Shown here: one piece after another, positions 25,950 through 35,835 of the stretch
How positions within the stretch are numbered: the first letter of the stretch is position 1
Layout: each line of letters begins with the position of its first letter
Origin: Marinobacter mangrovi
Lineage (GTDB): Bacteria > Pseudomonadota > Gammaproteobacteria > Pseudomonadales > Oleiphilaceae
Assembly (NCBI RefSeq): GCF_016798325.1
Contig: NZ_JAERVO010000006.1
Span: 124,001 to 188,000 of the forward strand
DNA: 64,000 nt
Direction: 5' to 3'
The notes under the pieces: model-generated
What the model was told of the DNA's origin: nothing
Database searches by the model: none
The model's input: only the letters and a program-made list of their open reading frames with translations
Program-made: the position numbers and the translations under genes

Positions 25950-26840
25950 ATGAACAAACCCCGAGCTGCCGGGCGCACCGTCGGCGGACTTCGTCCCCTG
26001 GCGCTGCAGGCCCCCGCTGTCACCCTGTTGTTCCTGTGGATGATCGTGCCACTGGCGATGACCGTCTGGTTCTCGCTGCAGCGCTACAATCTGCTGATGC
26101 CCACCATGACCGGGTTTGCCGGTCTGGAAAACTACGAATACCTGTTTACCGACCCGGCCCTGTGGAAATCGATGCTCAACACCCTGTTGCTGGTGGGTTG
26201 GGTGCTCGTCATCACCGTCGTCGGCGGTACCCTGCTGGCCGTGCTGTTCCAGCAGGAGTTCTTCGGTCGCGGCATCGCCCGGGTGCTGGTGATCTCCCCG
26301 TTCTTCGTCATGCCGACGGTCAGTGCGTTGGTCTGGAAGAACCTGATGATGCATCCGGCCAACGGCATCTTCGCCTGGATCGCCGAACTGTTCGGTGCCC
26401 AGCCGGTGGACTGGTTCTCATCGCTGCCGCTGACGTCTATCGTCATGATCGTCGCCTGGCAGTGGCTGCCGTTTGCGCTGCTGATCCTGCTCACCGCCAT
26501 CCAGTCGCTGGATGAGGACCAGGTGGAAGCGGCCCGCATGGACGGCGCCGGCCCCATTTCGATTTTCTTTTTCATCACCCTGCCTCACCTGCGGCGGGCG
26601 ATCAGCGTGGTGATCATGATCGAGATGATCTTCCTGCTGACCGTGTTCGCGGAGATCTTTGTCACCACCTCGGGCGGACCGGGCCTGGCCACCACCAACC
26701 TGGCCTACCTGATCTACATCCGCGCCCTGCTCGACTTCGATGTGGGCATGGCATCCGCTGGCGGCGTCGTCGCCATCATCCTGGCCAACATTGTCGCGAT
26801 CTTCCTGGTGCGGCTCGTGGCCAAGAACCTGGAAGACTGA
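25950..26840 (+). CDS. Polyol ABC transporter permease (MtlF/SmoF type)
   Basis: 296 residues with six membrane helices and the EAA loop EDQVEAARMDGAGPISIFFFITLPHL cut here to its core: EAARMDGA...ITLPHL at about 192-210. N-terminal segment LFLWMIVPLAMTVWFSLQRYN and the ending AIFLVRLVAKNL are typical of the MalF-side permease of CUT1 importers. Works with the 26854 permease and the 27699 ATPase to import sugar alcohols. Confidence 0.9.
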   Translation: MNKPRAAGRTVGGLRPLALQAPAVTLLFLWMIVPLAMTVWFSLQRYNLLMPTMTGFAGLENYEYLFTDPALWKSMLNTLLLVGWVLVITVVGGTLLAVLFQQEFFGRGIARVLVISPFFVMPTVSALVWKNLMMHPANGIFAWIAELFGAQPVDWFSSLPLTSIVMIVAWQWLPFALLILLTAIQSLDEDQVEAARMDGAGPISIFFFITLPHLRRAISVVIMIEMIFLLTVFAEIFVTTSGGPGLATTNLAYLIYIRALLDFDVGMASAGGVVAIILANIVAIFLVRLVAKNLED

Positions 26841-26853
26841 GGCGGAGGCTCCC

Positions 26854-27672
26854 ATGAACCCATCAACGCTCAAGCGCTTCGCCATCGGCCTGCTGGCCTG
26901 GGTGATCGCCTTTATCATTTTCTTCCCGATCTTCTGGATGGTGCTGACCGGCTTCAAGACCGAGGTCGAGGCCGTGTCCGACCCCAGCCTGATCTTCACG
27001 CCGACCCTGGACAGCTACGCCGAAGTCCAGCAGCGGGCGGACTACTTCAAGTTTGCCTGGAACAGCGTGATCGTCTCGTTCGGTTCCACCCTCCTGGCGC
27101 TGATCATCGCCATTCCGTCGGCCTATTCCATGGCGTTCCTGCCCACCAAGCGCACCAAGGGCACACTGCTGTGGATGCTCTCCACCAAGATGCTGCCGCC
27201 GGTGGGCGTGCTGGTGCCGATCTACTTGCTGTTTAGGGACACCGGGCTGCTGGACACCTGCACCGGGCTGGTCATCGTCTACACCCTGATGAACCTGCCG
27301 ATCGTGGTGTGGATGCTCTACACCTTCTTCAAGGACCTGCCCAAGGACATTCTCGAAGCCGGCCGTATGGACGGCGCCAGCACCCTGCAGGAGGTGCTCT
27401 ACCTGCTGATGCCGCTGACCCTGCCGGGGATCGCCTCCACCGGTCTGTTGTCGGTCATCCTGAGCTGGAACGAGGCCTTCTGGAGCCTCAACCTGACCAC
27501 CTCGCAGGCCGCGCCGCTGACGGCGTACATCGCCTCTTTCTCCAGTCCCGAGGGACTGTTCTGGGCGAAACTGTCCGCCGCCTCCACGATGGCCATCGCG
27601 CCCATCCTGGTCTTTGGCTGGCTCACCCAGAAACAGATGGTCCGGGGCCTGACCTTCGGCGCCGTCAAGTAG
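26854..27672 (+). CDS. Polyol ABC transporter permease (MtlG/SmoG type)
   Basis: 272 residues, MalG-type permease. Helix 1 FAIGLLAWVIAFIIFFPIFWM, periplasmic FKTEVEAVSDPSLIFTPT, and the EAA motif DILEAGRMDGASTLQEV. It starts at ATG 26854, 13 bases after the stop of the first permease and behind a GGCGGAGG ribosome binding site. CUT1 family; the C-terminus KQMVRGLTFGAVK is the usual end of these permeases. Confidence 0.9.
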   Translation: MNPSTLKRFAIGLLAWVIAFIIFFPIFWMVLTGFKTEVEAVSDPSLIFTPTLDSYAEVQQRADYFKFAWNSVIVSFGSTLLALIIAIPSAYSMAFLPTKRTKGTLLWMLSTKMLPPVGVLVPIYLLFRDTGLLDTCTGLVIVYTLMNLPIVVWMLYTFFKDLPKDILEAGRMDGASTLQEVLYLLMPLTLPGIASTGLLSVILSWNEAFWSLNLTTSQAAPLTAYIASFSSPEGLFWAKLSAASTMAIAPILVFGWLTQKQMVRGLTFGAVK

Positions 27673-27698
27673 CCGTCTTCACATAGAAAGGTTTCAAC

Positions 27699-28847
<1,149 letters not shown>

Positions 28848-28855
28848 GGGCACCC

Positions 28856-29533
28856 ATGGAGACGCTGATTTTCGATTGCGACGGCGTGCTGGTGGACAGC
28901 GAAGTCATCGCCGAAGCCACGCTGGTGGAACAGTTGCGCGATTGGCTGCCGGACCTGCAGACAGACACGGTACTGCACCATGCCCTGGGCATGACCACCG
29001 AGAACATCCTGCTGCACCTGGAGGCCCTCAGCAGCCACACGCTGCCGGCGGACGCCCTGCCGCGCATCGACGAGGCCATCGAGGCCCGACTGGCGAAAGC
29101 ACTGCAGCCTATCGACGGCGTCGCCGAAACACTGGACCGGCTTGAGCTGCCCCTGGCGATCGTCTCCAACTCCAGCCGTTTCCGGGTGTGCAACTCCCTG
29201 GCCACGACCGGCCTCGATGCCCGGCTGGGCACGGTTCCGCTGTTCACCGCCGAACAGGTCGCCCTGCCCAAACCGGATCCCGGCGTTTACCTGCTGGCCA
29301 CCCGGGAGCTGGGCTGCTCCCCGCAGGACTGTCTGGTGGTGGAAGACAGCGTCTCAGGCGTGACTGCGGCCAAAGCCGCGGGCATGACCGTCATCGGCTT
29401 TACCGGCGCCAGTCACATCCCGCCGGACCACGCCGAACACCTGAAAGACGCCGGCGCCTGGCGCATCCTGCGCCACATGACCGGACTGGAGACCCTGATC
29501 GATGAATGGCGCCAACACCGCAGCGCAGGCTGA
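28856..29533 (+). CDS. HAD-family phosphatase of the polyol operon
   Basis: 225 residues, beta-phosphoglucomutase-like HAD: motif I DCDGVLVDSE, motif II IVSNSSRF, motif III lysine in LPKPDPGVYL, motif IV VVEDSVSGVTAA. The enzyme likely removes phosphate from a sugar phosphate or polyol phosphate; a very similar HAD gene is common in sorbitol/mannitol (smo/mtl) operons of Rhodobacterales and relatives. ATG 28856 lies 8 bases after the ATPase stop with GAGGG before it. The substrate is unknown; a housekeeping role against misphosphorylated polyols is one possibility. Confidence 0.85.
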   Translation: METLIFDCDGVLVDSEVIAEATLVEQLRDWLPDLQTDTVLHHALGMTTENILLHLEALSSHTLPADALPRIDEAIEARLAKALQPIDGVAETLDRLELPLAIVSNSSRFRVCNSLATTGLDARLGTVPLFTAEQVALPKPDPGVYLLATRELGCSPQDCLVVEDSVSGVTAAKAAGMTVIGFTGASHIPPDHAEHLKDAGAWRILRHMTGLETLIDEWRQHRSAG

Positions 29534-29550
29534 CGCAAAGGAGATCCACT

Positions 29551-30339
29551 GTGAAATTACAGGATAAAGTAGCCGTGATCACCGGTGGCGCCCGCGGCAT
29601 TGGCCGGGCCATTGCCGAACGCTACCTGGCCGAAGGCGCCCGGGTGGTCGTGGCCGACATCGACCGGGCCGCCATTCGTACCGCCGTGGATGAGATCCGC
29701 AGCACGCTGACCGACCCGGACCGGGTCATCGGCGAGCCGCTGAACGTGTGCGACCGCGCCTCCATCAACGCCCTGATCCGAACGGTCACCGACCGCTGGG
29801 GCGGCATCGACATCCTGGTCAACAACGCCGCGGTCTTTGATATGGCACCGGTCCTGGACGTCACCGAAGAGAGCTACGACCGCCAGTTCAACGTCAATGT
29901 GAAGGGGATGTTCTTCACCCTGCAGGCGGTGGCCCAATCGATGGTGGATCGCGGGCGCGGTGGCAAGATCATCAACATGTCGAGTCAGGCCGGCCGGCGC
30001 GGTGAAGCGCTGGTCAGCACCTACTGCGCGTCCAAGGCCGCCGTTATCAGCCTCACACAATCCTGTGGCCTGGACCTGATCAAATACGGTATTAACGTGA
30101 ATGGTATCGCGCCCGGTGTGGTCGACACCCCCATGTGGGAGGAGGTCGACGCCCTGTTCGCGCGGTACGAGAACCGCCCGCTCGGCGAGAAGAAGCGCCT
30201 GGTGGGCGAAGCGGTGCCTTATGGCCGGATGGGCCGCCCGGAGGATCATGCCGGGGCGGCGGTGTTCCTGGCCAGCGAGGACGCCGACTATGTGGTTGCA
30301 CAAACATTGAATGTGGATGGTGGCAACTGGATGAGCTGA
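29551..30339 (+). CDS. SDR polyol dehydrogenase, probable sorbitol dehydrogenase (SmoS type)
   Basis: 262 residues of the classical short-chain dehydrogenase family: TGGARGIG at 11-18, NNAA at 91-94, catalytic S145, Y158 and K162 (YCASK). The sequence is of the SmoS/L-iditol 2-dehydrogenase style (VVVADIDRAAI, PGVVDTPMWEEVDALFARYE). It would oxidise D-glucitol to D-fructose, or galactitol to tagatose, with NAD. GTG 29551 is chosen because GGAGATCC precedes it and MKLQDKVAVITGG is the standard start; an upstream ATG would overlap the HAD gene. Confidence 0.88.
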   Translation: MKLQDKVAVITGGARGIGRAIAERYLAEGARVVVADIDRAAIRTAVDEIRSTLTDPDRVIGEPLNVCDRASINALIRTVTDRWGGIDILVNNAAVFDMAPVLDVTEESYDRQFNVNVKGMFFTLQAVAQSMVDRGRGGKIINMSSQAGRRGEALVSTYCASKAAVISLTQSCGLDLIKYGINVNGIAPGVVDTPMWEEVDALFARYENRPLGEKKRLVGEAVPYGRMGRPEDHAGAAVFLASEDADYVVAQTLNVDGGNWMS

Positions 30340-30398
30340 CGGCGGCGGGCGGTCGGCCATCGAGTGGCTGCCGCCATCAAGCTGTCGGAGAAGGAACC

Positions 30399-31046
30399 AT
30401 GACACCCAGTATTCAAGACGTCACCGATCACATCCTGGCCGCGGCCGGGCAGCGCCAGCGGCTGATCGTTGCCCTCGCCGGGCCGCCGGCCGCCGGCAAG
30501 TCGACCCTGTCGGAACGCCTGGCCGAGCTGCTGAACCGCGAGGTGCCCGGCAGCACCGTGGTGGTCCCGATGGACGGTTACCACTACGACAACGCCGTGC
30601 TGGAACCGCGCGGACAGGTACCGATCAAGGGCGCACCGGAGACGTTCAATCCCGAGGGCCTGCTGTGGGATCTGCAGCGAATTCGCAACAACTCGGGCAA
30701 CGTCGCGGTGCCGGTGTTCGACCGGCCGCTCGACCTGGCCCGCGCCGGAGGGCGGATCGTTACGCCGGCGCATCGCATCGTCATCGTCGAGGGCAACTAC
30801 CTGCTGCTCGACCGGGATCCCTGGCGGGCGCTGCACGACCTGTTCGATCTCAAGCTGTTCCTGGAGGTGCCGGACGACTTGCTGGCCGCGCGTCTGCTCC
30901 GCCGCTGGCAGGACATGGGCCAGGACGCAGCCGGCGCCCGGGCCAAGACCTACGACAAAGACATGCTGAACAGTCGCCTGGTGAAACAGGCGTCCATTGA
31001 ACCCGACATCCGCTGGGCCGCCGATCACGAGCGAATACCCACGTAA
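30399..31046 (+). CDS. P-loop nucleoside/sugar kinase-like protein of the polyol operon
   Basis: 215 residues. Walker A GPPAAGKST at about 28-36, then MDGYHYDN (the phosphoribulokinase/uridine-kinase/pantothenate-kinase aspartate block), RGAPETF-like KGAPETFNPEGLLWDL and VIVEGNYLLLD. The family is annotated as nucleoside/nucleotide kinase or fructose transport system kinase (FrcK-like). Here it sits between polyol dehydrogenases with no PfkB or ROK fructokinase in the operon, so it is a candidate kinase for the fructose or another ketose formed (inference). ATG 30399 has AAGGAA upstream. Confidence 0.8.
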   Translation: MTPSIQDVTDHILAAAGQRQRLIVALAGPPAAGKSTLSERLAELLNREVPGSTVVVPMDGYHYDNAVLEPRGQVPIKGAPETFNPEGLLWDLQRIRNNSGNVAVPVFDRPLDLARAGGRIVTPAHRIVIVEGNYLLLDRDPWRALHDLFDLKLFLEVPDDLLAARLLRRWQDMGQDAAGARAKTYDKDMLNSRLVKQASIEPDIRWAADHERIPT

Positions 31047-31081
31047 CGGAAAACCAACCCTTGCTCCGACAGGAGGTAACG

Positions 31082-32563
31082 ATGACCCGTCTCTCCCGCA
31101 AACAGCTCAGCCGTCTCGATACCCAGGTCGCCGTACCCGGGTATGACCGACAATCCGTTACGGCGGGCATCGTGCATTTCGGCGTGGGTGGCTTTCACCG
31201 CGCCCACCAGGCCATGTACCTGGACCAGCTCATGAATGACGGCAAGGCGCTGGACTGGGGCATCGTCGGTGTCGGCGTTATGCCCGGCGACCGGCGCATG
31301 CAGGAGGCCCTTGCCAGCCAGGACTATCTGTACACCCTGGTGGTCAAGCATGCGGACGGCCACTACGACGCGCGGGTCATCGGCAGCCTGGTGGATTACC
31401 TGTTCGCCCCGGACGACCCGGATGCGGTGATCGAGCGCATGGCCGATCCCGCCATCCGCATCGTGTCGCTGACGGTGACCGAAGGCGGCTACAACTTCCA
31501 TCCGGTGACCGGCGAGTTCAACTTCTCCAACCTGGACGTGCAACAGGACCTGAGCAACCCCGAGCAGCCGCGCACCACCTTCGGCCTGGTCACCGAAGCC
31601 CTGCGCCGGCGCCGCGAGCGGGGCATCACGCCCTTCACGGTGATGTCCTGCGACAACATCCAGGGCAACGGCGACGTGGCCCACCGCATGTTTACCGCCT
31701 ATGCCCGGCGCCGGGATGCGGAACTGGCGGCGTGGATCGAGGCCAACGTGACCTTCCCCAACTCCATGGTGGACCGGATCACCCCCGTCACGACGGACGC
31801 GGACACCGCCGAACTGCAGTCCCGCTTTGACGTCGAGGACCGCTGGCCGGTGGTCTGCGAGCCGTTTACCCAGTGGGTGCTGGAGGATCGTTTCGTCGAT
31901 GGACGCCCGCCAGTGGAGGACGCCGGCGTGCAGGTGGTCGAGGATGTGGAGCCCTACGAACTGATGAAGCTGCGCCTGCTCAATGCCAGCCACCAGGCGC
32001 TGTGTTATTTCGGTTACCTGAGCGGCTATCGCTACGCCCACGAGGTCTGCCAGGATCCGCTGTTTGTTGAATTTTTGCTGGCCTATATGGAAAACGAAGG
32101 CACGCCCACCCTGGCGCCGGTTCCCGGTGTCGATCTGGCCGACTACCGGCACACGCTGATCGAGCGCTTTGCCAATCCGGAAATCAAAGACACCCTGGCG
32201 CGGCTGTGTGCCGAGAGCTCGGACCGGATTCCCAAGTGGCTGTTGCCCGTCGTCCGCGAGCAGTTGGAGCGAGGTGGCGAGATCCACCGGGCCGCCGCCG
32301 TGGTGGCCAGCTGGGCACGCTATACCGAAGGCACCGACGAGGACGGCCAGCCCATCGACGTGGTCGATCCGCTCAAGGACCAACTGATGGCCATCGCCGC
32401 TGAAAGCCGCGCCCACCCGACGGCGTTCATCGAGAACCGGGAACTGTTCGGCGACCTGAGCGACCAGCCCCGTTTCCGGGACGCCTTCCTGGCAGCACTC
32501 TACAGCCTGCGGTCATCCGGGGCTCGGGCCACGGTGGACGCGCTGGTGAAGGGGGTTTTGTGA
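31082..32563 (+). CDS. Mannitol 2-dehydrogenase family polyol dehydrogenase
   Basis: 493 residues, the length of the Pseudomonas mannitol 2-dehydrogenase (long-chain polyol-specific SDR). Nucleotide-binding HFGVGGFHRAHQAMY is at about 33-47, TEGGYNF in the middle, and the catalytic triad K296, N301, H304 in MKLRLLNASHQA matches the known K295/N300/H303 with a one-residue shift. It oxidises D-mannitol to D-fructose and often D-arabitol to D-xylulose, which would explain the following xylulokinase. ATG 31082 behind a perfect AGGAGG at 31071-31076. Confidence 0.92.
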   Translation: MTRLSRKQLSRLDTQVAVPGYDRQSVTAGIVHFGVGGFHRAHQAMYLDQLMNDGKALDWGIVGVGVMPGDRRMQEALASQDYLYTLVVKHADGHYDARVIGSLVDYLFAPDDPDAVIERMADPAIRIVSLTVTEGGYNFHPVTGEFNFSNLDVQQDLSNPEQPRTTFGLVTEALRRRRERGITPFTVMSCDNIQGNGDVAHRMFTAYARRRDAELAAWIEANVTFPNSMVDRITPVTTDADTAELQSRFDVEDRWPVVCEPFTQWVLEDRFVDGRPPVEDAGVQVVEDVEPYELMKLRLLNASHQALCYFGYLSGYRYAHEVCQDPLFVEFLLAYMENEGTPTLAPVPGVDLADYRHTLIERFANPEIKDTLARLCAESSDRIPKWLLPVVREQLERGGEIHRAAAVVASWARYTEGTDEDGQPIDVVDPLKDQLMAIAAESRAHPTAFIENRELFGDLSDQPRFRDAFLAALYSLRSSGARATVDALVKGVL

Positions 32564-32615
32564 AACACCGTCTATGCTTGAGGGTCTCACACCGTATCGA
32601 CACAAGGAGAGTCTC

Positions 32616-34112
32616 ATGTACGTAGGCGCAGACTGTGGCACCCAGAGCACCAAAGTGGTGGTGGTCGATCCGGAATACGGCCGCATTCTCGGCGAAGGCA
32701 GCCGCCCGCATGAGTTGATCGAGGGCGCCAACGGCCGTCGCGAGCAGGACCCGGAGGCCTGGATGACCGCCTTTGTCGAGGCCCTGGGTGACGCGATCGC
32801 GCAGGCCGGCATCGACCCCAGGGCGATCCGCGCCATTGGCATTTCCGGCCAGCAGCACGGGCTGGTGGCCCTGGATCGGGACGGCCAGCCGGTGCACCCG
32901 GCCAAGCTCTGGTGCGATACCGAAACCGCCCGCCACAACAGCCAACTGGTGGAACAACTGGGTGGCGAGGACGGCTGCATCGAACGACTCGGGCTGGTAC
33001 TGCAGACCGGCTACACCGCCTCCAAGCTCGCCTGGCTGCGGGAAATCCATCCGGAGGCCTACCAGCGGATCGACAGCATCCTGCTGCCCCACGACTACCT
33101 CAACTTCCGCCTGACCGGCGATAAGGTGGCGGAAGCCGGCGACGCGTCCGGCACCGGCTACTTCGATACCCGGACCCGGCAATGGCGCGAGGACGTGTTC
33201 AATCTCATCGCACCGGAACTGGACCCCGCCCGTGTGCTGCCGCGGTTGATCGACTCCCGGGAACCGGCGGGTACCGTCACCCCCAAGATGGCGCAACGGT
33301 TGGGTCTGGCTGAAAACGTTCTCGTCGCCAGCGGCGGTGGCGACAATATGATGGGCGCCATCGGCACCGGCAATATCCAGCCCGGCCTGGTGACCGTCAG
33401 CCTGGGCACGTCCGGGACCGTCTACGCCTATTCGTCCGATCCGGTGGTCAGCGACAGCGCCATGGTAGCCAACTTCTGCGCCAGCAGCGACGGCTGGCTG
33501 CCACTGGCCTGCACCATGAACGTCACGTCCGCCACCACCCTGGTCCGCCAGCTGTTCGGGCTGGACCTGACGGCGTTCGGCGATCGCATGGCGCAGGCGC
33601 CCATCGGCGCCGAGGGTGTGACGGTACTGCCCTTCTTCAACGGCGAACGCGTCCCCATGCTGCCTCACGCCACCGCCAGCTTTATCGGCCTGGACAACCT
33701 GAACACCACCCGGGCCAACCTGTGCCGGGCGGTGGTGGAAGGCGCCACGTTCGGCCTGCGCTACGGCCTGGAGCATCTGGGCGATCTGGCCCAGGGCGCC
33801 AGCCAGATCCGCCTGATCGGCGGCGGTGCCCGTTCACCGGTGTGGCGCCAGATCGTCGCCGATGTCCTGGGCGCCGAGGTCATCTGCCCACGCATCAACG
33901 AGGCAGCGGCACTGGGCGCGGCCATCCAGGCGGCCTGGTGCCATGGCCAGGCCGAAGGCAACGGTCCCACCCTGGCACAACTGTGCGACCAACTGGTCAG
34001 CCTGGACGACAGCACGCTGACCCGGCCCGAAACACAGAGCCGGACCGCCTACGAGACGGTCTACCGCCGCTATCGTAAGGCCCTGGAAGAACGTTACGGC
34101 GTGACGGCCTGA
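32616..34112 (+). CDS. xylB: Xylulokinase
   Basis: 498 residues, FGGY family. N-terminal phosphate motif ADCGTQSTKVVVVD, ISGQQHGLVALD, LPHDYLNFRLTG, DASGTGYFDTRTRQW and the C-terminal adenosine motif LIGGGARSPVWRQIVADVLG are all diagnostic of XylB. It converts D-xylulose to xylulose 5-phosphate, feeding the pentose phosphate pathway. ATG 32616 behind AAGGAGA. In Pseudomonas mannitol/arabitol operons the mtlY gene has the same role. Confidence 0.94.
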   Translation: MYVGADCGTQSTKVVVVDPEYGRILGEGSRPHELIEGANGRREQDPEAWMTAFVEALGDAIAQAGIDPRAIRAIGISGQQHGLVALDRDGQPVHPAKLWCDTETARHNSQLVEQLGGEDGCIERLGLVLQTGYTASKLAWLREIHPEAYQRIDSILLPHDYLNFRLTGDKVAEAGDASGTGYFDTRTRQWREDVFNLIAPELDPARVLPRLIDSREPAGTVTPKMAQRLGLAENVLVASGGGDNMMGAIGTGNIQPGLVTVSLGTSGTVYAYSSDPVVSDSAMVANFCASSDGWLPLACTMNVTSATTLVRQLFGLDLTAFGDRMAQAPIGAEGVTVLPFFNGERVPMLPHATASFIGLDNLNTTRANLCRAVVEGATFGLRYGLEHLGDLAQGASQIRLIGGGARSPVWRQIVADVLGAEVICPRINEAAALGAAIQAAWCHGQAEGNGPTLAQLCDQLVSLDDSTLTRPETQSRTAYETVYRRYRKALEERYGVTA

Positions 34113-34164
34113 GGCTTTCCGCCGCGGGTCGCGCGCCTCACTCATCATTCACAGGAGGAGGACC

Positions 34165-35118
34165 ATGACTCAACTCGATGCCCTGAAACGCCATTCCCTG
34201 ATCGTGGCCGATACCGGCGACCTGGAAGCGATTCGCCGCTACCAGCCCCACGACGCCACCACCAATCCGTCGCTGATTCTCAAGGCCTTCGGGCTGGACA
34301 GCCAACAACATCTGATCGACGCCACGCTGGCAAAGCTGAAGGCCGAGATCAGCGACCCGCAAGCGCGGGTCGAAAAAGCCGTGGATCGGCTGTCAGTCAC
34401 CATCGGCACGGAAATCGCCGGCATGATTCCGGGACGGGTCTCCACCGAAGTGCCGGCGCGACTGTCGTTCGATACCGAGGCCAGCATCCGCAAGGCCCAC
34501 GACCTGATTGCCGACTACGACCGGCACGGGATCGGCCCGGAGCGGGTGTTGATCAAGCTGGCGTCCACCTGGGAAGGGATCCGCGCCGCCGAACGCCTGG
34601 AGCGGGACGGCATCCAGTGCAACCTCACGCTGCTGTTTTCCGACGCCCAGGCCCAGGCCTGCTTCGACGCCGGCGTGTTCCTGGTGTCGCCATTCGTGGG
34701 CCGCGTCACCGACTGGTACAAGCAGCAGACCGGCCGCGACTACACGCCGGACATCGATCCCGGTGTGCGCTTTGTGCGTGGCGTATGCGAGCGAGTGGAA
34801 AAAGGCGGCTTCGAAACCGTGGTGATGGGCGCCAGCTTCCGTAATACCGGGCAGGTGCTGGCACTGGCCGGCTGCAACCGACTGACCATCTCCCCGGCGC
34901 TGCTGGAGGAGCTGGCCGCCGGTGACGGCGAGGTGTCCCGGCAGATTCACGATGGCAAAAGCAGTGGCCAGCGCCCGGCTCTGATGACCGAGTCCGACTT
35001 CCGCTGGGGCCACAACGAAGACCCCATGGCAACGGACAAGCTGGCCGAAGGTATCCGGCGGTTTGCGGCGGATCAGGACGAGCTGGAACGGCAGATCGCC
35101 GAACGTCTGGCGGGCTGA
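34165..35118 (+). CDS. tal: Transaldolase (TalB type)
   Basis: 317 residues, normal TalB length. Schiff-base lysine K131 in RVLIKLASTWEG (E. coli K132), with D16 and E95 in the equivalent positions, and the DATTNPSLILKA block at 30-41. It interconverts sedoheptulose 7-phosphate/glyceraldehyde 3-phosphate and erythrose 4-phosphate/fructose 6-phosphate, completing the route from xylulose 5-phosphate. RBS AGGAGGAGG. Its TGA abuts the stop codon of the convergent racemase gene with no space between, so transcription termination must occur inside the opposite gene or not at all. Confidence 0.94.
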   Translation: MTQLDALKRHSLIVADTGDLEAIRRYQPHDATTNPSLILKAFGLDSQQHLIDATLAKLKAEISDPQARVEKAVDRLSVTIGTEIAGMIPGRVSTEVPARLSFDTEASIRKAHDLIADYDRHGIGPERVLIKLASTWEGIRAAERLERDGIQCNLTLLFSDAQAQACFDAGVFLVSPFVGRVTDWYKQQTGRDYTPDIDPGVRFVRGVCERVEKGGFETVVMGASFRNTGQVLALAGCNRLTISPALLEELAAGDGEVSRQIHDGKSSGQRPALMTESDFRWGHNEDPMATDKLAEGIRRFAADQDELERQIAERLAG

Positions 35119-35814
35119 TCAACCCGCCAGGGCGCGTTCAACCGCCTGTTCGGCGTGGATGCGGGTGGTGTCATAGAGCGGCACACCGGTGTCCTCCGGC
35201 CCCACCAGCAGCGCGATTTCGGTGCAGCCGAGGATCACGGCCTCGGCGCCGGCCTCGTAGAGTCGCTGGATAATCTTCAGGAAGGCGTCCCGGGAGTCGT
35301 CCCGGATGATGCCCTGGCACAGTTCCTCGAAGATCACCCGATGGATGACCGCCTGCTCGTCCGCGTTCGGCACCCGCACGTCGAGGCCGAACCGCTCGGC
35401 CATGCGGCCTTTGTAGAAATCCTGCTCCATAGTGTATCGGGTACCGATCAGGCCGACCCGGGCAATGCCGTCGTCCTGCAGGCGCTCGGCGGTGGCATCG
35501 GCGATGTGCAACAGCGGAATGGAGATCGCCGCTTCGATCTGCGGCGCCACCTTGTGCATGGTGTTGGTGCCGATCAGCAGGAAGTCGGCGCCCGCGGCTT
35601 CCACAGAACGAGCCGCCGCGGAAAGCAGGCGTGCGGTTTCGTCCCAATCGCCACTACGCTGGAGCGGCTCGATCTCGGCGAAATCAACACTGTGTAGGCA
35701 GATCTTCGCGGAATGCAGTCCGCCCAGCCGGGCCTTTATTCCTTCATTGAGCGCCCGGTAATAGCTGACCGTGGATTCCCAGCTCATACCGCCCAACAAA
35801 CCTATGGTTTTCAT
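35119..35814 (-). CDS. Aspartate/glutamate racemase family protein, YgeA type
   Basis: 231 residues. Family signature GLLGGMSWESTVSYYRALNEG at the start (given here only as landmark), GTNTMHK in the middle and ILGCTEI near the end. The first catalytic position is threonine (T83) and the second cysteine (C197): exactly the T83/C197 pair of E. coli YgeA, a broad-specificity low-activity amino acid racemase. It therefore differs from two-cysteine aspartate racemases. It may make D-amino acids such as D-homoserine (family knowledge). ATG 35814 follows a GGAGG-like GAGGTG. Confidence 0.88.
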   Translation of the reverse strand: MKTIGLLGGMSWESTVSYYRALNEGIKARLGGLHSAKICLHSVDFAEIEPLQRSGDWDETARLLSAAARSVEAAGADFLLIGTNTMHKVAPQIEAAISIPLLHIADATAERLQDDGIARVGLIGTRYTMEQDFYKGRMAERFGLDVRVPNADEQAVIHRVIFEELCQGIIRDDSRDAFLKIIQRLYEAGAEAVILGCTEIALLVGPEDTGVPLYDTTRIHAEQAVERALAG

Positions 35815-35835
35815 ACCACCTCCGCGCCAACACGC

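Noticed and set aside
35116-35121. Terminator between transaldolase and racemase genes
   Set aside because: The two stop codons abut (TGATCA) with no stem-loop, so no terminator is supported.
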